Of a stretch of DNA of 36,758 bases, positions 26,370 through 34,364 are shown piece by piece (position 1 is the first letter of the stretch; each line of letters begins with the position of its first letter). The stretch spans positions 1-36,758 of the forward strand of contig JAFQCJ010000023.1 in NCBI GenBank assembly GCA_017416445.1, given 5' to 3'. The DNA is from Oscillospiraceae bacterium. Lineage in GTDB: Bacteria > Bacillota > Clostridia > Oscillospirales > Oscillospiraceae. The notes under the pieces are model-generated. The model saw nothing but the letters and a program-made list of their open reading frames with translations, was not told where the DNA came from and made no database searches. Both the position numbers and the translations under genes were made by a program.

Positions 26370-29360
26370 ATGAAGAAAATGCGCAGAGGAATGGCGATGT
26401 TGCTGAGCATCCTGCTGGTGTTCAGCCTGGTGTCGGTAGTAGCCAGCCCCAACTGGACAAATACCATATCGTGGGGCAAGTTGAGCCGTTACTACGAAAC
26501 CGGTAATATAGATGATGAGGCTGCGGCAGGTGTGATCTCCACTGTTGCCGGCGACCCCGGCGGTAAGAGTTACGGTGCCTATATGTTCGCCAGCAAGTCC
26601 GGAACGGTGAAGAGTTTTATCAACTGGTGCCTCTCGGCCAATGATGCCAACACCGCCGCCTACGCTATCGGTGAAAAGCTTCATAACGCCTACTACAGTG
26701 GCGGCGAGGGCTGCGGCCCTCTGTTTGATCAAGCCTGGACAGAGTTGGCCGAAGCAGACGATGCCGCGTTTTTCAATGCGCAGGAGGCCTTTGTCAAAGC
26801 GAACATCTACGATGAGGCCATCGCTTTGATCCGTGCCTCTTATCCGAATTTCAATATTGACTACTATTCCGTTGCGCTGAAGAATGTGATCTGGAGCCGC
26901 GCCGTGCATCACGGCCCCAAGGGTGCTGCCGGCATTGTCAGCAACGCTTTCGCCTCTCTGGGCGGCTTTGCCAACCAGGCCGAGGGCGAGTTGATCATGG
27001 CCATCTATAACGAGAGCGGCAAGGTCGTGGACAGCTACATGGATGCCGAAAAGATGAACGGTTCTCTTGCCGCCAAGTACGGTGTGGACGGAAGTGTCCT
27101 GCGCTACTGGTACGGCAGCAGTCCCGGCGTACAACTGGCTGTCTATCGCCGCCTCAATGTCAATGAGCCCGCCGATGCCCTTAACATGCTGCAGAGCAAT
27201 GCCTTTATCGGCGCCCCTCTCAGCGAAGGCAACTATACTGTCAGCGTAAAGAAGGACTCCTCTACGCTGGCACTGGGCGTCACTGACGGTGTGGCAAAGG
27301 TAATCAATACCGCCGGTGAAAATCCCGGTGTCCCCGCCAAATTTACATTGAACTATCTCTCCGGTAAGGGGCTCTACACCATCAGCACCACGGTTCCCAA
27401 CGGTGAAAGCAGCTTCCAGACGCTGCGTTTGGGTGCCACTACCGGCAGCGATGGCTTTGGCTCCGTAACCCTGGATGTCCCCAGCTCCAGTGATTCCCAG
27501 CTGTGGTATATTGACAGCGACGGCAACATCAAGAATAAAGCCACCGATACATATTTGACCTTCCGCAACGATACGCTGGTGGTGGTAGGGGCTGAGGGAG
27601 CAGATACTACCCAGACCGTTACCGCAACCCCCTCCGGCAACGACAAAACCGAGGTCTTTTCTCTCACCCCCCCTCCTGAAGCAGATGCTTCCAACAACAA
27701 CCCTGACACGCCCAGCAGCGATACCAATAGTGGAGATCAGCTCTCCCAGGCAGATCCGGCAGCAAACCCCAATGCCGCCCCCCTCACTGATCCCGCCCCC
27801 GCTGAAGCAAAGTCGTTGAAGGTTTCTTTTGTGGTTGGCGACTTCGGTACCATCACCGAAGGCAGTACTGCCGCCTTTGAAAGCGGAACCGCCTCCGATT
27901 TCGTTGTCAAGCAGCTTCCTGCTGTTACCACCGGCAGCGGTTGGAGCTTTGCAGGCTGGTTTGGACAGGACGGTAAGGAAGTTTCCGCTCCCTTTGATGC
28001 CGCTGCAGGCGAACTTGTCCTGTACGCAAAGTATACGGCTGTTTCCAAAGTTTCCCCTATGAGCTGGACTTTCTCCCCTGTAGTAGCAGATGCCTCTGAT
28101 ATTACGGTACGGCAGCATATCTATCCCAGTGCCAATTCGGAACTGCACGCAAAAAACAGCAGTTTCCCTGTCCGCGGCATGATTTCCTGTTCGGGTATCA
28201 TCAGTGCCGTAAATCTGCGCATTGTTGGCTCTTCCATCAGCGTGAGCGCCAGCCCGAACGCCTCTTTCTATGATTTAAACGGCTTAGACAGTCTGGTGTC
28301 CTACAGTTCTCTGCCGGAGGGCAGCTATACCTATGAGCTGACGGCCACGGTGGGTGGTAATACCTACACGCTGACAGCCTCCGCTTTTACCGTGGAGGCC
28401 GCTATTCCCGAAGAGATCGCTCCTCCCGCCGTTGGTGACACATTTACCGTCACTTTCGATGCCGGCGACAAGGGCAGCTGTTCCTATGTCAATAAGATCT
28501 ATTCCCTGGACAGCATCGTTTATGGTGAATTGCCCACCGTGACAGTAACGGCCAGTGGTGTCGAATTTATCGGCTGGTTTACCGCTGACGGCGTGCAGAT
28601 TTTGCCCGGCACAGCCGTTGTGGCAGAAGATATTACGCTGTATGCCCGTTATACCAACGAGTACACCTATACCTTCCTCAATGCCGACGGCAGCAACTAT
28701 CACGCCGGTTCGGCAGCAGCCGGTACGGTCTTCGTCACCCCTGCCAATGCCCCCATCAAGTCCCCTGACGGTAACTATACCTACACCTTCTCCCACTGGC
28801 TGGATGCAGCCGGCAATCAGTATGCTTCCTCTCAGGCGGTGGTGATGGGTGAGGGCAACATGACATTTACTCCCTCTTACATCAGGAATGAGTACTCCTC
28901 CGGCGGCGGTGGAGACAATTCCGGTGGTGGCACTTCCGGCGGCGGTGGCACTTCCGGCGGCGGTGGCACTTCCGGCGGCGGCGGCACCTCCGGCGGTGGT
29001 GGTACTTCTGCCACGATACCCTCCGGTCCTGTATGGACGATGTCCCCCGGCACTTCCGTTAGTCAGTTGGGCGGCACCGTCTATCGTGGCGGCAGCATTG
29101 TCACCAGCGGCAATGTGGGTACCGGCATGGTCATGAAAACCGGCGGCAGTGAGTACACCATTTCTGTTATCGGAGATACCAGCGGTGACGGTAAGATCAC
29201 CGTTACCGATGTGGTAAAGCTGCAGTCTCACCTTCTGCACAAGATCACGCTCTCCGGTGCCTATCTGAATGCCGCCGATCTCAATGGCGACGGAAAGGTG
29301 AGCATCACCGATCTTGTGAAATCTGCCCGTGTGGTTGCCGGCAAGGACACCGTCGGCTGA
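26370..29360 (+). CDS. Secreted modular protein: lysozyme/chitosanase-like domain with C-terminal dockerin
   Basis: A 996-residue secreted protein. Order: signal peptide (1-25); a lysozyme/chitosanase-like domain (about 30-275) with YYETGN (Glu43 a candidate catalytic acid), GDPGGKSYGAYMF (61-73), FDQAWTELAE and IWSRAVHHGPKGA, a pattern known from phage and VgrG-linked muramidases; a ricin-like beta-trefoil region (about 285-430, QLWYIDSDGNIKNKATDTYL); a Pro/Asn linker; Listeria-Bacteroides (InlB B-like) repeats (about 483-557, 692-762 and 764-837, with FAGWF, FIGWF and FSHW); a GGGGTS linker (844-880); and a type I dockerin (about 928-993). The dockerin has two calcium loops, ligands D936, S938, D940, D947 and D970, N972, D974, D981. 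The substrate is probably peptidoglycan or a related glycan (inference). The cohesin gene follows after 15 bp. Confidence 0.82.
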   Translation: MKKMRRGMAMLLSILLVFSLVSVVASPNWTNTISWGKLSRYYETGNIDDEAAAGVISTVAGDPGGKSYGAYMFASKSGTVKSFINWCLSANDANTAAYAIGEKLHNAYYSGGEGCGPLFDQAWTELAEADDAAFFNAQEAFVKANIYDEAIALIRASYPNFNIDYYSVALKNVIWSRAVHHGPKGAAGIVSNAFASLGGFANQAEGELIMAIYNESGKVVDSYMDAEKMNGSLAAKYGVDGSVLRYWYGSSPGVQLAVYRRLNVNEPADALNMLQSNAFIGAPLSEGNYTVSVKKDSSTLALGVTDGVAKVINTAGENPGVPAKFTLNYLSGKGLYTISTTVPNGESSFQTLRLGATTGSDGFGSVTLDVPSSSDSQLWYIDSDGNIKNKATDTYLTFRNDTLVVVGAEGADTTQTVTATPSGNDKTEVFSLTPPPEADASNNNPDTPSSDTNSGDQLSQADPAANPNAAPLTDPAPAEAKSLKVSFVVGDFGTITEGSTAAFESGTASDFVVKQLPAVTTGSGWSFAGWFGQDGKEVSAPFDAAAGELVLYAKYTAVSKVSPMSWTFSPVVADASDITVRQHIYPSANSELHAKNSSFPVRGMISCSGIISAVNLRIVGSSISVSASPNASFYDLNGLDSLVSYSSLPEGSYTYELTATVGGNTYTLTASAFTVEAAIPEEIAPPAVGDTFTVTFDAGDKGSCSYVNKIYSLDSIVYGELPTVTVTASGVEFIGWFTADGVQILPGTAVVAEDITLYARYTNEYTYTFLNADGSNYHAGSAAAGTVFVTPANAPIKSPDGNYTYTFSHWLDAAGNQYASSQAVVMGEGNMTFTPSYIRNEYSSGGGGDNSGGGTSGGGGTSGGGGTSGGGGTSGGGGTSATIPSGPVWTMSPGTSVSQLGGTVYRGGSIVTSGNVGTGMVMKTGGSEYTISVIGDTSGDGKITVTDVVKLQSHLLHKITLSGAYLNAADLNGDGKVSITDLVKSARVVAGKDTVG
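28896..29010 (+). repeat. 18-bp tandem repeats encoding GGGGTS
   Basis: About five near-identical copies of an 18-bp unit (TCCGGCGGCGGTGGCACT) in frame encode a flexible glycine linker before the dockerin. Copies differ only at third positions. Such an array can change in copy number by slippage. Confidence 0.9.
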
Positions 29361-29375
29361 TAGGAGATATTTGCA

Positions 29376-31106
29376 ATGAAGAATAAATTTTTGAAAATCT
29401 TCCTGACGCTCGCACTCTGCCTTGTGATGCTGCTTCCGCAGCAGGCAGAGGCAGCCTCTGCTTCCCTCACCGGCAAGAGTTCTATTCAGGCCGGCAGCGA
29501 TGTTACTTTGACGCTGAAAGTCTCCGGCAGCGGCGTAATGGGTGTGGAGGCCACACTGAACTACGACAGTTCCGTACTGGAATACCGCAGCTACAGCGGA
29601 CTTCTCAGTGGCTGGGATGTGGTTCCCAACGGCACCAAGTTCGTGATGTACGGTGTGGGCAACCCCATCAACTCCTCTACCGGGGTGGTTTCGGTCACCT
29701 TCCGCGTTAAGAGCGGACTGAGCGTAGACACGGCGCTGAGCGCTTCTTTCAGCGGTATCGTGGTCTCCGACGGTAACGCCGACAGCAGCCTTGGCTCCGC
29801 CTCCTGGTCGGGCAAGGTAAGTGCAGCGCCCAGCAATAACTGTGCCATCTCCAGCCTGACCTGTTCCAACGCGACACTCTCCCCCGAGTTTTCCTCTTCC
29901 ACCACGGCCTACACTACTACCGTTCCCTTCGATGTGACCTCCTTGGATCTCAGCTGGAAAACCGCTGACAGCGGCGCCAGCGTGAGCGTCAGTGGAAACA
30001 ATCTGGTGGTGGGAGAGAATACCGTGACGGTGACCTGTACCGCTCCCAGCGGCGTTCAGAAGTACTATGTCATTACCGTTACCCGCCAGCAGGATCCCAA
30101 CTATAAGCCCTCCGATGTTGCCCTTTTGTCTGAACTGACATTGGATGCGGCCCGGATCTCCCCCTCTTTCTCCGGCGCGGTAACAGAGTATGTGGCCTAT
30201 GTGCCCTTTGAAACCATGTCCGTTACACTGACGGGCGTGGCCAAAGATGAAAAAGCCCTGCAAGTCACTGAGGATACCCGTCAGCTGGTAAACGAGGGCG
30301 AGACCGTGCTGAGCGTCACCTGTACCGCCGAGGACGGTGTCACCAAAAAAACCTACACGGTGCATGTGTACCGTATGCCCAAATATGAGGGTATTATCCC
30401 CACGATGGAGATTATTGATCCCAATGCAGAGCCGGAGATTCCTTCCTTTGCCGTACCTATGGTACTGGATCTTCCCATTGTCGGGGAGGTCTCCACTCTG
30501 ACAGTCGCCGTGGTCGCTGCAGTGGTTCTGGTTCTGCTGCTGTTCCTGTTAGGCTTCCTTATCGGGCGCAGTGGCCACGACAGCAGTGATGATGATGACG
30601 ATACCCCTCCTCCTGTGCGCCGCACAAGAGAAAGCCGTCGCTACGACCGCATCGGTGCCGATCCTGTAGACCCCCCTGTATCACAGCCAAAAGCTGTGAT
30701 CCCGCCTATGGAGGAGGTTCCTGCCCCTGCGGAGGAGGTTGTCTCTTCCGAAGTCGAACCGACAGCGGCTCCCGCTGTTTCTGCCGGACAAGCCCCTGCT
30801 GCAGAAGAGGACCTCTTCTTTGATGTAGCAGAGCCGATTGCCCCTGCAAAGGTGGAGAAGCCCAAAGAGGAAAAGAAGCCCTTTGTGCCGGTCTCTGCTG
30901 AGGACGGTATCTCCAGTCCCTTTGTGGAGGATCTCTCTGTAGAAGTACAGCAAGAGCTCTATCAGCGTCGTGAGGCTTCAGAAGAGCCTGCAGAGGCAGC
31001 ATCCTTCTTTACAGAATCCTCTCGCACCGAAGAGGAAGTGGCTGCTGATGAATCTGTCGGCACCATGTCTTTGCAGGATCTGCTGGATGACATCCGCAAT
31101 ATGTAA
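29376..31106 (+). CDS. Membrane-anchored cohesin protein
   Basis: A 576-residue surface protein. A signal peptide (1-27, cleavage after AEA) is followed by a cohesin-like domain (about 28-150: SSIQAGSDVTLTLKVSG, GVEATLNYDSSVLEY, GVVSVTFRVK), two cadherin-like beta-sandwich domains (about 154-238 and 248-334), a transmembrane helix (about 371-397) and a cytoplasmic tail of about 180 residues. The tail begins with an acidic DDDDD patch and an Arg-rich stretch, is rich in Pro, Glu and Ala, and ends in a short helix MSLQDLLDDIRNM. Cohesins bind dockerins, and the gene next door encodes one, so this is probably its docking site. Unlike most scaffoldins it has one cohesin and no S-layer or sortase signal. 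AGGAG lies upstream of the ATG. Confidence 0.8.
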   Translation: MKNKFLKIFLTLALCLVMLLPQQAEAASASLTGKSSIQAGSDVTLTLKVSGSGVMGVEATLNYDSSVLEYRSYSGLLSGWDVVPNGTKFVMYGVGNPINSSTGVVSVTFRVKSGLSVDTALSASFSGIVVSDGNADSSLGSASWSGKVSAAPSNNCAISSLTCSNATLSPEFSSSTTAYTTTVPFDVTSLDLSWKTADSGASVSVSGNNLVVGENTVTVTCTAPSGVQKYYVITVTRQQDPNYKPSDVALLSELTLDAARISPSFSGAVTEYVAYVPFETMSVTLTGVAKDEKALQVTEDTRQLVNEGETVLSVTCTAEDGVTKKTYTVHVYRMPKYEGIIPTMEIIDPNAEPEIPSFAVPMVLDLPIVGEVSTLTVAVVAAVVLVLLLFLLGFLIGRSGHDSSDDDDDTPPPVRRTRESRRYDRIGADPVDPPVSQPKAVIPPMEEVPAPAEEVVSSEVEPTAAPAVSAGQAPAAEEDLFFDVAEPIAPAKVEKPKEEKKPFVPVSAEDGISSPFVEDLSVEVQQELYQRREASEEPAEAASFFTESSRTEEEVAADESVGTMSLQDLLDDIRNM

Positions 31107-31143
31107 ACAAAAAAAGAAAGCCCCATGGGCTTTCTTTTTTTGT
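31107..31143. terminator. Bidirectional terminator between the cohesin gene and truA
   Basis: AAAAAAAGAAAGCCC and GGGCTTTCTTTTTTT form an inverted repeat around CAT, with T runs on both strands. Confidence 0.93.
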
Positions 31144-31881
31144 TCAATAATCCACTTTCATCAGACATAAGCCCTCCGGCGGGGCGGTAGGCCCTGCCTG
31201 CTTGCGGTCGCGAGAAGCCAGAATCTCTCCGGCTTTTTCCACCGGCCAATAGCCCCGGCCAATCTCCAGCAGCGTGCCCACAAGAATGCGTACCATGTTC
31301 TGCAAAAAGCCGTTTCCGTGGAAGGTGAAGGTGATGCGGTCTTTTCGCTGCTCGATCAAAATGTTGTCCACCGTGCGGACAGTGGATTTTTTCATGCGGG
31401 GATTGCCGCAAAAGGCTGCAAAGTCATGCTCTCCCGTCAGCATTGCGGCGGCTGCACGCATGGCCTCCACATCCGGCACATAAGGCAAAACGGTAACATA
31501 CTTACGGTCAAATACCGGCTTGACCTCTCCCACATGAACGGTGTAGCGGTAGGTCTTCCCAATAGCTTTATAGCGAGCGTGAAAGCGGGGGGCACATGGT
31601 TTCACCTCTCTCACGGCAATGGCGTCGGGGAGATAGCGGTTCATATAGTCCCGAATCTCCTCGGGGCTCTCCGCTACATCCAACTGGGCATTGGCCACCA
31701 TAGCCCGGGCATGGACACCGGCATCCGTGCGGCCGGCACCGATCATCTCCACCGGTGCCCCCTGCAGACGGCTCAGCACTGACTCCAGCTTGCCTTGAAT
31801 GGTTTCACGATCCGGCTGACGCTCCCAGCCGAAAAAGCGTGTGCCGTCATAGGCGATAGTAAATTTGTAGTTTTGCAGCAT
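31144..31881 (-). CDS. truA: tRNA pseudouridine(38-40) synthase
   Basis: A 245-residue TruA that makes pseudouridine at positions 38-40 of the anticodon arm. The catalytic Asp53 is in GAGRTDAGVHA, with YDGTRFFGWERQ (11-22) at the N-terminus, YRYTVHVG in the middle and HGNGFLQNMVRILVGTLLEIG near the end. The ATG at 31881 is preferred over the in-frame upstream ATGs because the family starts there and GGGAGAAGG precedes it. It has a promoter at 31916-31944 and shares its terminator with the convergent cohesin gene. Confidence 0.96.
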   Translation of the reverse strand: MLQNYKFTIAYDGTRFFGWERQPDRETIQGKLESVLSRLQGAPVEMIGAGRTDAGVHARAMVANAQLDVAESPEEIRDYMNRYLPDAIAVREVKPCAPRFHARYKAIGKTYRYTVHVGEVKPVFDRKYVTVLPYVPDVEAMRAAAAMLTGEHDFAAFCGNPRMKKSTVRTVDNILIEQRKDRITFTFHGNGFLQNMVRILVGTLLEIGRGYWPVEKAGEILASRDRKQAGPTAPPEGLCLMKVDY

Positions 31882-31915
31882 AAGACCCTTCTCCCGCTTG
31901 TTGTTTTCTGCCGTC

Positions 31916-31944
31916 ATTGTAGCGCAAAGTAGGAAAAAAAGCAA
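31916..31944 (-). promoter_or_regulatory. Sigma-A promoter of truA
   Basis: On the minus strand TTGCTT (31939-31944), 17-bp spacer, TACAAT (31916-31921). Leader of about 28 nt. It is back to back with the plus-strand promoter at 31965-31993 without overlap. Confidence 0.68.
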
Positions 31945-31964
31945 CTATACCGGGTGAAAAACAG

Positions 31965-31993
31965 TGGAAAGCTGCCGCTGCATATGGTATAAT
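31965..31993 (+). promoter_or_regulatory. Sigma-A promoter of the phosphopantetheinyl transferase gene
   Basis: TGGAAA (31965-31970), 17-bp spacer, perfect TATAAT (31988-31993). Leader of about 30 nt carrying AGGAGG. Confidence 0.72.
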
Positions 31994-32028
31994 ACGGAAA
32001 ACAGATTCGTTTGCAGGAGGAATCGCAG

Positions 32029-32598
32029 ATGACATTTTACTGGTACAATATCAAGCAGCTGGATGAGGATGCCTATCACCGGGCTTTGACACAGATGGGT
32101 AGCGAACGCCGTCGCAGAATCAGTGATTTTCCCGCCGAGGACGACCGCAAACGCTCCGCCGCCGGCGAGTTGCTGCTGCGACAGGCACTCAGCGAGGCGT
32201 TGGGCTGCTCTCCCGAGGAAGCTCCTCTTGTGTGGGAAGATAGTGGAAAGCCCGCCGCCGCTGCCGATGGTGTGTACCTCAGCCTCAGCCACAGTGGCCC
32301 GTGGGTACTGTGTGCCATCCACGATCGCCCTATGGGGGTAGATGTGGAAGTAATCCGCAGTGCTGATCAGAAGTTTATGCTCCGCGCCTGCTCCGAATCA
32401 GAGATGGCCTATATCGCCTTTGGCCGCGAGGGTTGTTATCGCCGCTTTTGGGAGTGCTGGACGGCTAAGGAGGCTTTGTTTAAGGTAACAGGCAAGGGGC
32501 CTCTGTTGGGGCTGAGCCGTCTGGAACTGCCTGAGAATGTGGCGCTGCGCTATACCGAGGAGAATGGTTGTGCCGTGACAGTGGCAATGGCACTGTAA
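32029..32598 (+). CDS. 4'-phosphopantetheinyl transferase, Sfp type
   Basis: A 189-residue Sfp-type enzyme, moving phosphopantetheine from coenzyme A to a carrier protein. The magnesium and substrate motif GVDVE (103-107) and the second motif WTAKEALFK (144-152) are intact, and LSLSHSGPWV (84-93) is the usual CoA-facing segment. At 189 residues it is short compared with Sfp (about 225). No polyketide, peptide synthetase or acyl carrier protein gene is near, so its target is not indicated; it could serve the fatty acid carrier protein or a system elsewhere. The ATG follows CAGGAGG. Confidence 0.9.
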   Translation: MTFYWYNIKQLDEDAYHRALTQMGSERRRRISDFPAEDDRKRSAAGELLLRQALSEALGCSPEEAPLVWEDSGKPAAAADGVYLSLSHSGPWVLCAIHDRPMGVDVEVIRSADQKFMLRACSESEMAYIAFGREGCYRRFWECWTAKEALFKVTGKGPLLGLSRLELPENVALRYTEENGCAVTVAMAL

Positions 32599-32606
32599 CA
32601 ATGTAT

Positions 32607-32645
32607 AAAAAGCAACCCCCGGCCACGGCTACAGGGTTGCTTTTT
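32607..32645 (+). terminator. Terminator after the phosphopantetheinyl transferase gene
   Basis: AAAAAGCAACCC (32607-32618) pairs with GGGTTGCTTTTT (32634-32645). The loop is 15 nt and the stem ends in T5. Confidence 0.88.
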
Positions 32646-32699
32646 GCTGTTTTGGCGAAAAGTTCACACTTTTTTCTTTATTTTCGGGGGAAAAGATGG

Positions 32700-32705
32700 T
32701 ATAGT
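32700..32705 (+). promoter_or_regulatory. -10 box upstream of the DUF4340-type operon
   Basis: TATAGT, about 32 nt before the ATG; the -35 position (TTTATT at 17 bp) is poor but lies in a T-rich stretch. Confidence 0.5.
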
Positions 32706-32736
32706 GAGATATATTGCAAAACAAAGGAGACCCTTT

Positions 32737-33684
32737 ATGAAAAAATATATGTTCCTGATCCTCCTTCTGGCCCTTGCGGCACTGTGCCTGTTCGGCTGCG
32801 GTCGCAGGGACAAGGAAGCTGCCTCTGACGAGGAGGCCGCAAACAACACGGCGGTGACGGAGAATTCGCTGGTGGATGATGCTGTGGTAGATGCCCCCGA
32901 GAAATCTTTGCAATACTGCGATGGCGCCGTAACCACCCGTCTGCACTTTGACGAGAATGGCTGGCACTGGGAGGATGAGCATGGATTTGCCCTAAACGGG
33001 GAAAAGGTGGAGGAGATGATCATGGCCCTGCGCGCCTTGAATGATCTCCAGCCCCTGCAAACCGCTGCCGATCCGGATCTGTATGGACTGGCTGAGCCCC
33101 GTCGCTACCTCACCATGACGGTGGAAGACGCTGTCCTCCACCTCAACATCGGTGACCAGGCAGAAGACGGCTCCTGGTACATGACGGTAGATAATTACGA
33201 GGGCATCTATGCCTGTCCCGACAGCTTTGTACAGATGCTCAGCACCAATATTTACGATATGGCTACATTACCCACACTGCCCCTTTTTACCCCTGAGAAC
33301 ACCACTCGAATCGTGGCAGACAATGGTGTGCGTCAGATTTTTCTGCAAAAGGTAGATGGACAGTGGAAGGGCTCCGATGCCCGTGTAACGGATCGGGCCG
33401 ACAAGGTCCTCGCCGCACTGGAAATGCTGAAGGTCAGCCGCTGCTTTGACTATCACCCCTCTCAGCAGGCACTGCATCTATGCGGTTTCTCTACACCCAC
33501 CGCCATCATTACGGTAGAATATCTTAACTCTGTCGATGTAGAGTCCTCCTTTACCGTCACCCTGGGTGCGCTGCGCAGCGCGGAAGAGGGCTATTACGCT
33601 ACCCTCAGCAATGATGATACCATCTATCTGCTGCCTGTTGCCCAGGTCTCTCCCCTACTGGTGCTACTGGTCTCCGCCAACTGA
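32737..33684 (+). CDS. DUF4340-type lipoprotein
   Basis: A 315-residue lipoprotein: signal segment 5-20, lipobox LFGC with the lipidated Cys21, an acidic linker rich in Ala, Glu and Asp (23-60), then repeated beta-rich units of the DUF4340 kind (for example YGLAEPRRYLTMTVEDAVLHLNIGDQ and LHLCGFSTPTAIITVEYL, read in segments). DUF4340 proteins usually accompany ABC-2 or gliding-type exporters, none of which is here. Instead the response regulator starts five bases after the stop codon, without a ribosome binding site of its own. The ATG at 32737 follows AAAGGAGA. Function is unknown; a role in signal input to the adjacent kinase is inference. Confidence 0.75.
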   Translation: MKKYMFLILLLALAALCLFGCGRRDKEAASDEEAANNTAVTENSLVDDAVVDAPEKSLQYCDGAVTTRLHFDENGWHWEDEHGFALNGEKVEEMIMALRALNDLQPLQTAADPDLYGLAEPRRYLTMTVEDAVLHLNIGDQAEDGSWYMTVDNYEGIYACPDSFVQMLSTNIYDMATLPTLPLFTPENTTRIVADNGVRQIFLQKVDGQWKGSDARVTDRADKVLAALEMLKVSRCFDYHPSQQALHLCGFSTPTAIITVEYLNSVDVESSFTVTLGALRSAEEGYYATLSNDDTIYLLPVAQVSPLLVLLVSAN

Positions 33685-33689
33685 TCAAT

Positions 33690-34364
33690 ATGCGCATTCT
33701 GATTGTAGAGGACGAGCTGCGTCTGGCAGACACACTGCGTCGTCTGCTGCTGCGGGCAGGATATACGGTAGATTTGCGCCACGATGGAGCAGCGGGCCTT
33801 GACGAGGCACTCAGTGGCATCTATGACCTGCTGGTGCTGGATGTGATGCTGCCAAAAATGGACGGCCTATCGCTGCTGAAGACACTGCGGAAGCAGGGCA
33901 GCACGCTGCCTGTTCTGATGCTGACAGCAAAAAGCGAACTCCGCGACCGCGTGGAGGGTCTTGACTGCGGTGCCGACTATTATCTCACCAAGCCCTTTGA
34001 GTCGGAAGAACTGCTGGCCTGTGTCCGCGCGCTGCTGCGGCGCGAAAATCGTGAGGACGCAGTGGGTCTGCACTGGGAGGACCTCACATTGGAGCAGCGC
34101 ACCGTTTCTCTGCGCTGCGGAGATAAGACGGTGCCTCTGAGCCGCAAAGAATATAACCTGATGGCGCTGTTGCTGCAAAACGGGCAGCAGGTAGTCACCA
34201 AGGAGCAGATCCTGTTGAAGGTTTGGGGTTATGATACCGATGCGGAGGACAATAGCGTCGAGGTCTATGTCTCTTTCCTGCGGCGTAAGTTGGAGCATCT
34301 GTCCTCCCGTGTCCGTATCAGAACACGGCGCTCTGTGGGCTACTGTCTGGAGGTGGCACAGTGA
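33690..34364 (+). CDS. OmpR-family response regulator
   Basis: A 224-residue regulator with an N-terminal receiver domain (about 1-118) and a C-terminal winged-helix DNA-binding domain (about 128-222). The phosphorylation site is Asp51 (LLVLDVMLPKMDG), the acidic pair is at EDE (7-9), and LTAKSE and YLTKPFE carry the conserved Thr and Lys. The winged helix shows LSRKEYNLMALLL and VEVYVSFLRRKLE. The ATG lies 5 bp after the lipoprotein stop codon with no ribosome binding site, so translation must be coupled. The kinase gene overlaps its stop codon. Its target genes are not known. Confidence 0.95.
   Translation: MRILIVEDELRLADTLRRLLLRAGYTVDLRHDGAAGLDEALSGIYDLLVLDVMLPKMDGLSLLKTLRKQGSTLPVLMLTAKSELRDRVEGLDCGADYYLTKPFESEELLACVRALLRRENREDAVGLHWEDLTLEQRTVSLRCGDKTVPLSRKEYNLMALLLQNGQQVVTKEQILLKVWGYDTDAEDNSVEVYVSFLRRKLEHLSSRVRIRTRRSVGYCLEVAQ

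Noticed and set aside
28896-29010. A CRISPR array
   Set aside because: The repeats are contiguous without spacers and are in frame within a coding sequence.
26283-30365. Long minus-strand open frames (621 and 693 codons) opposite the dockerin and cohesin genes
   Set aside because: Antisense shadows; the plus-strand genes have signal peptides, domains and ribosome binding sites.
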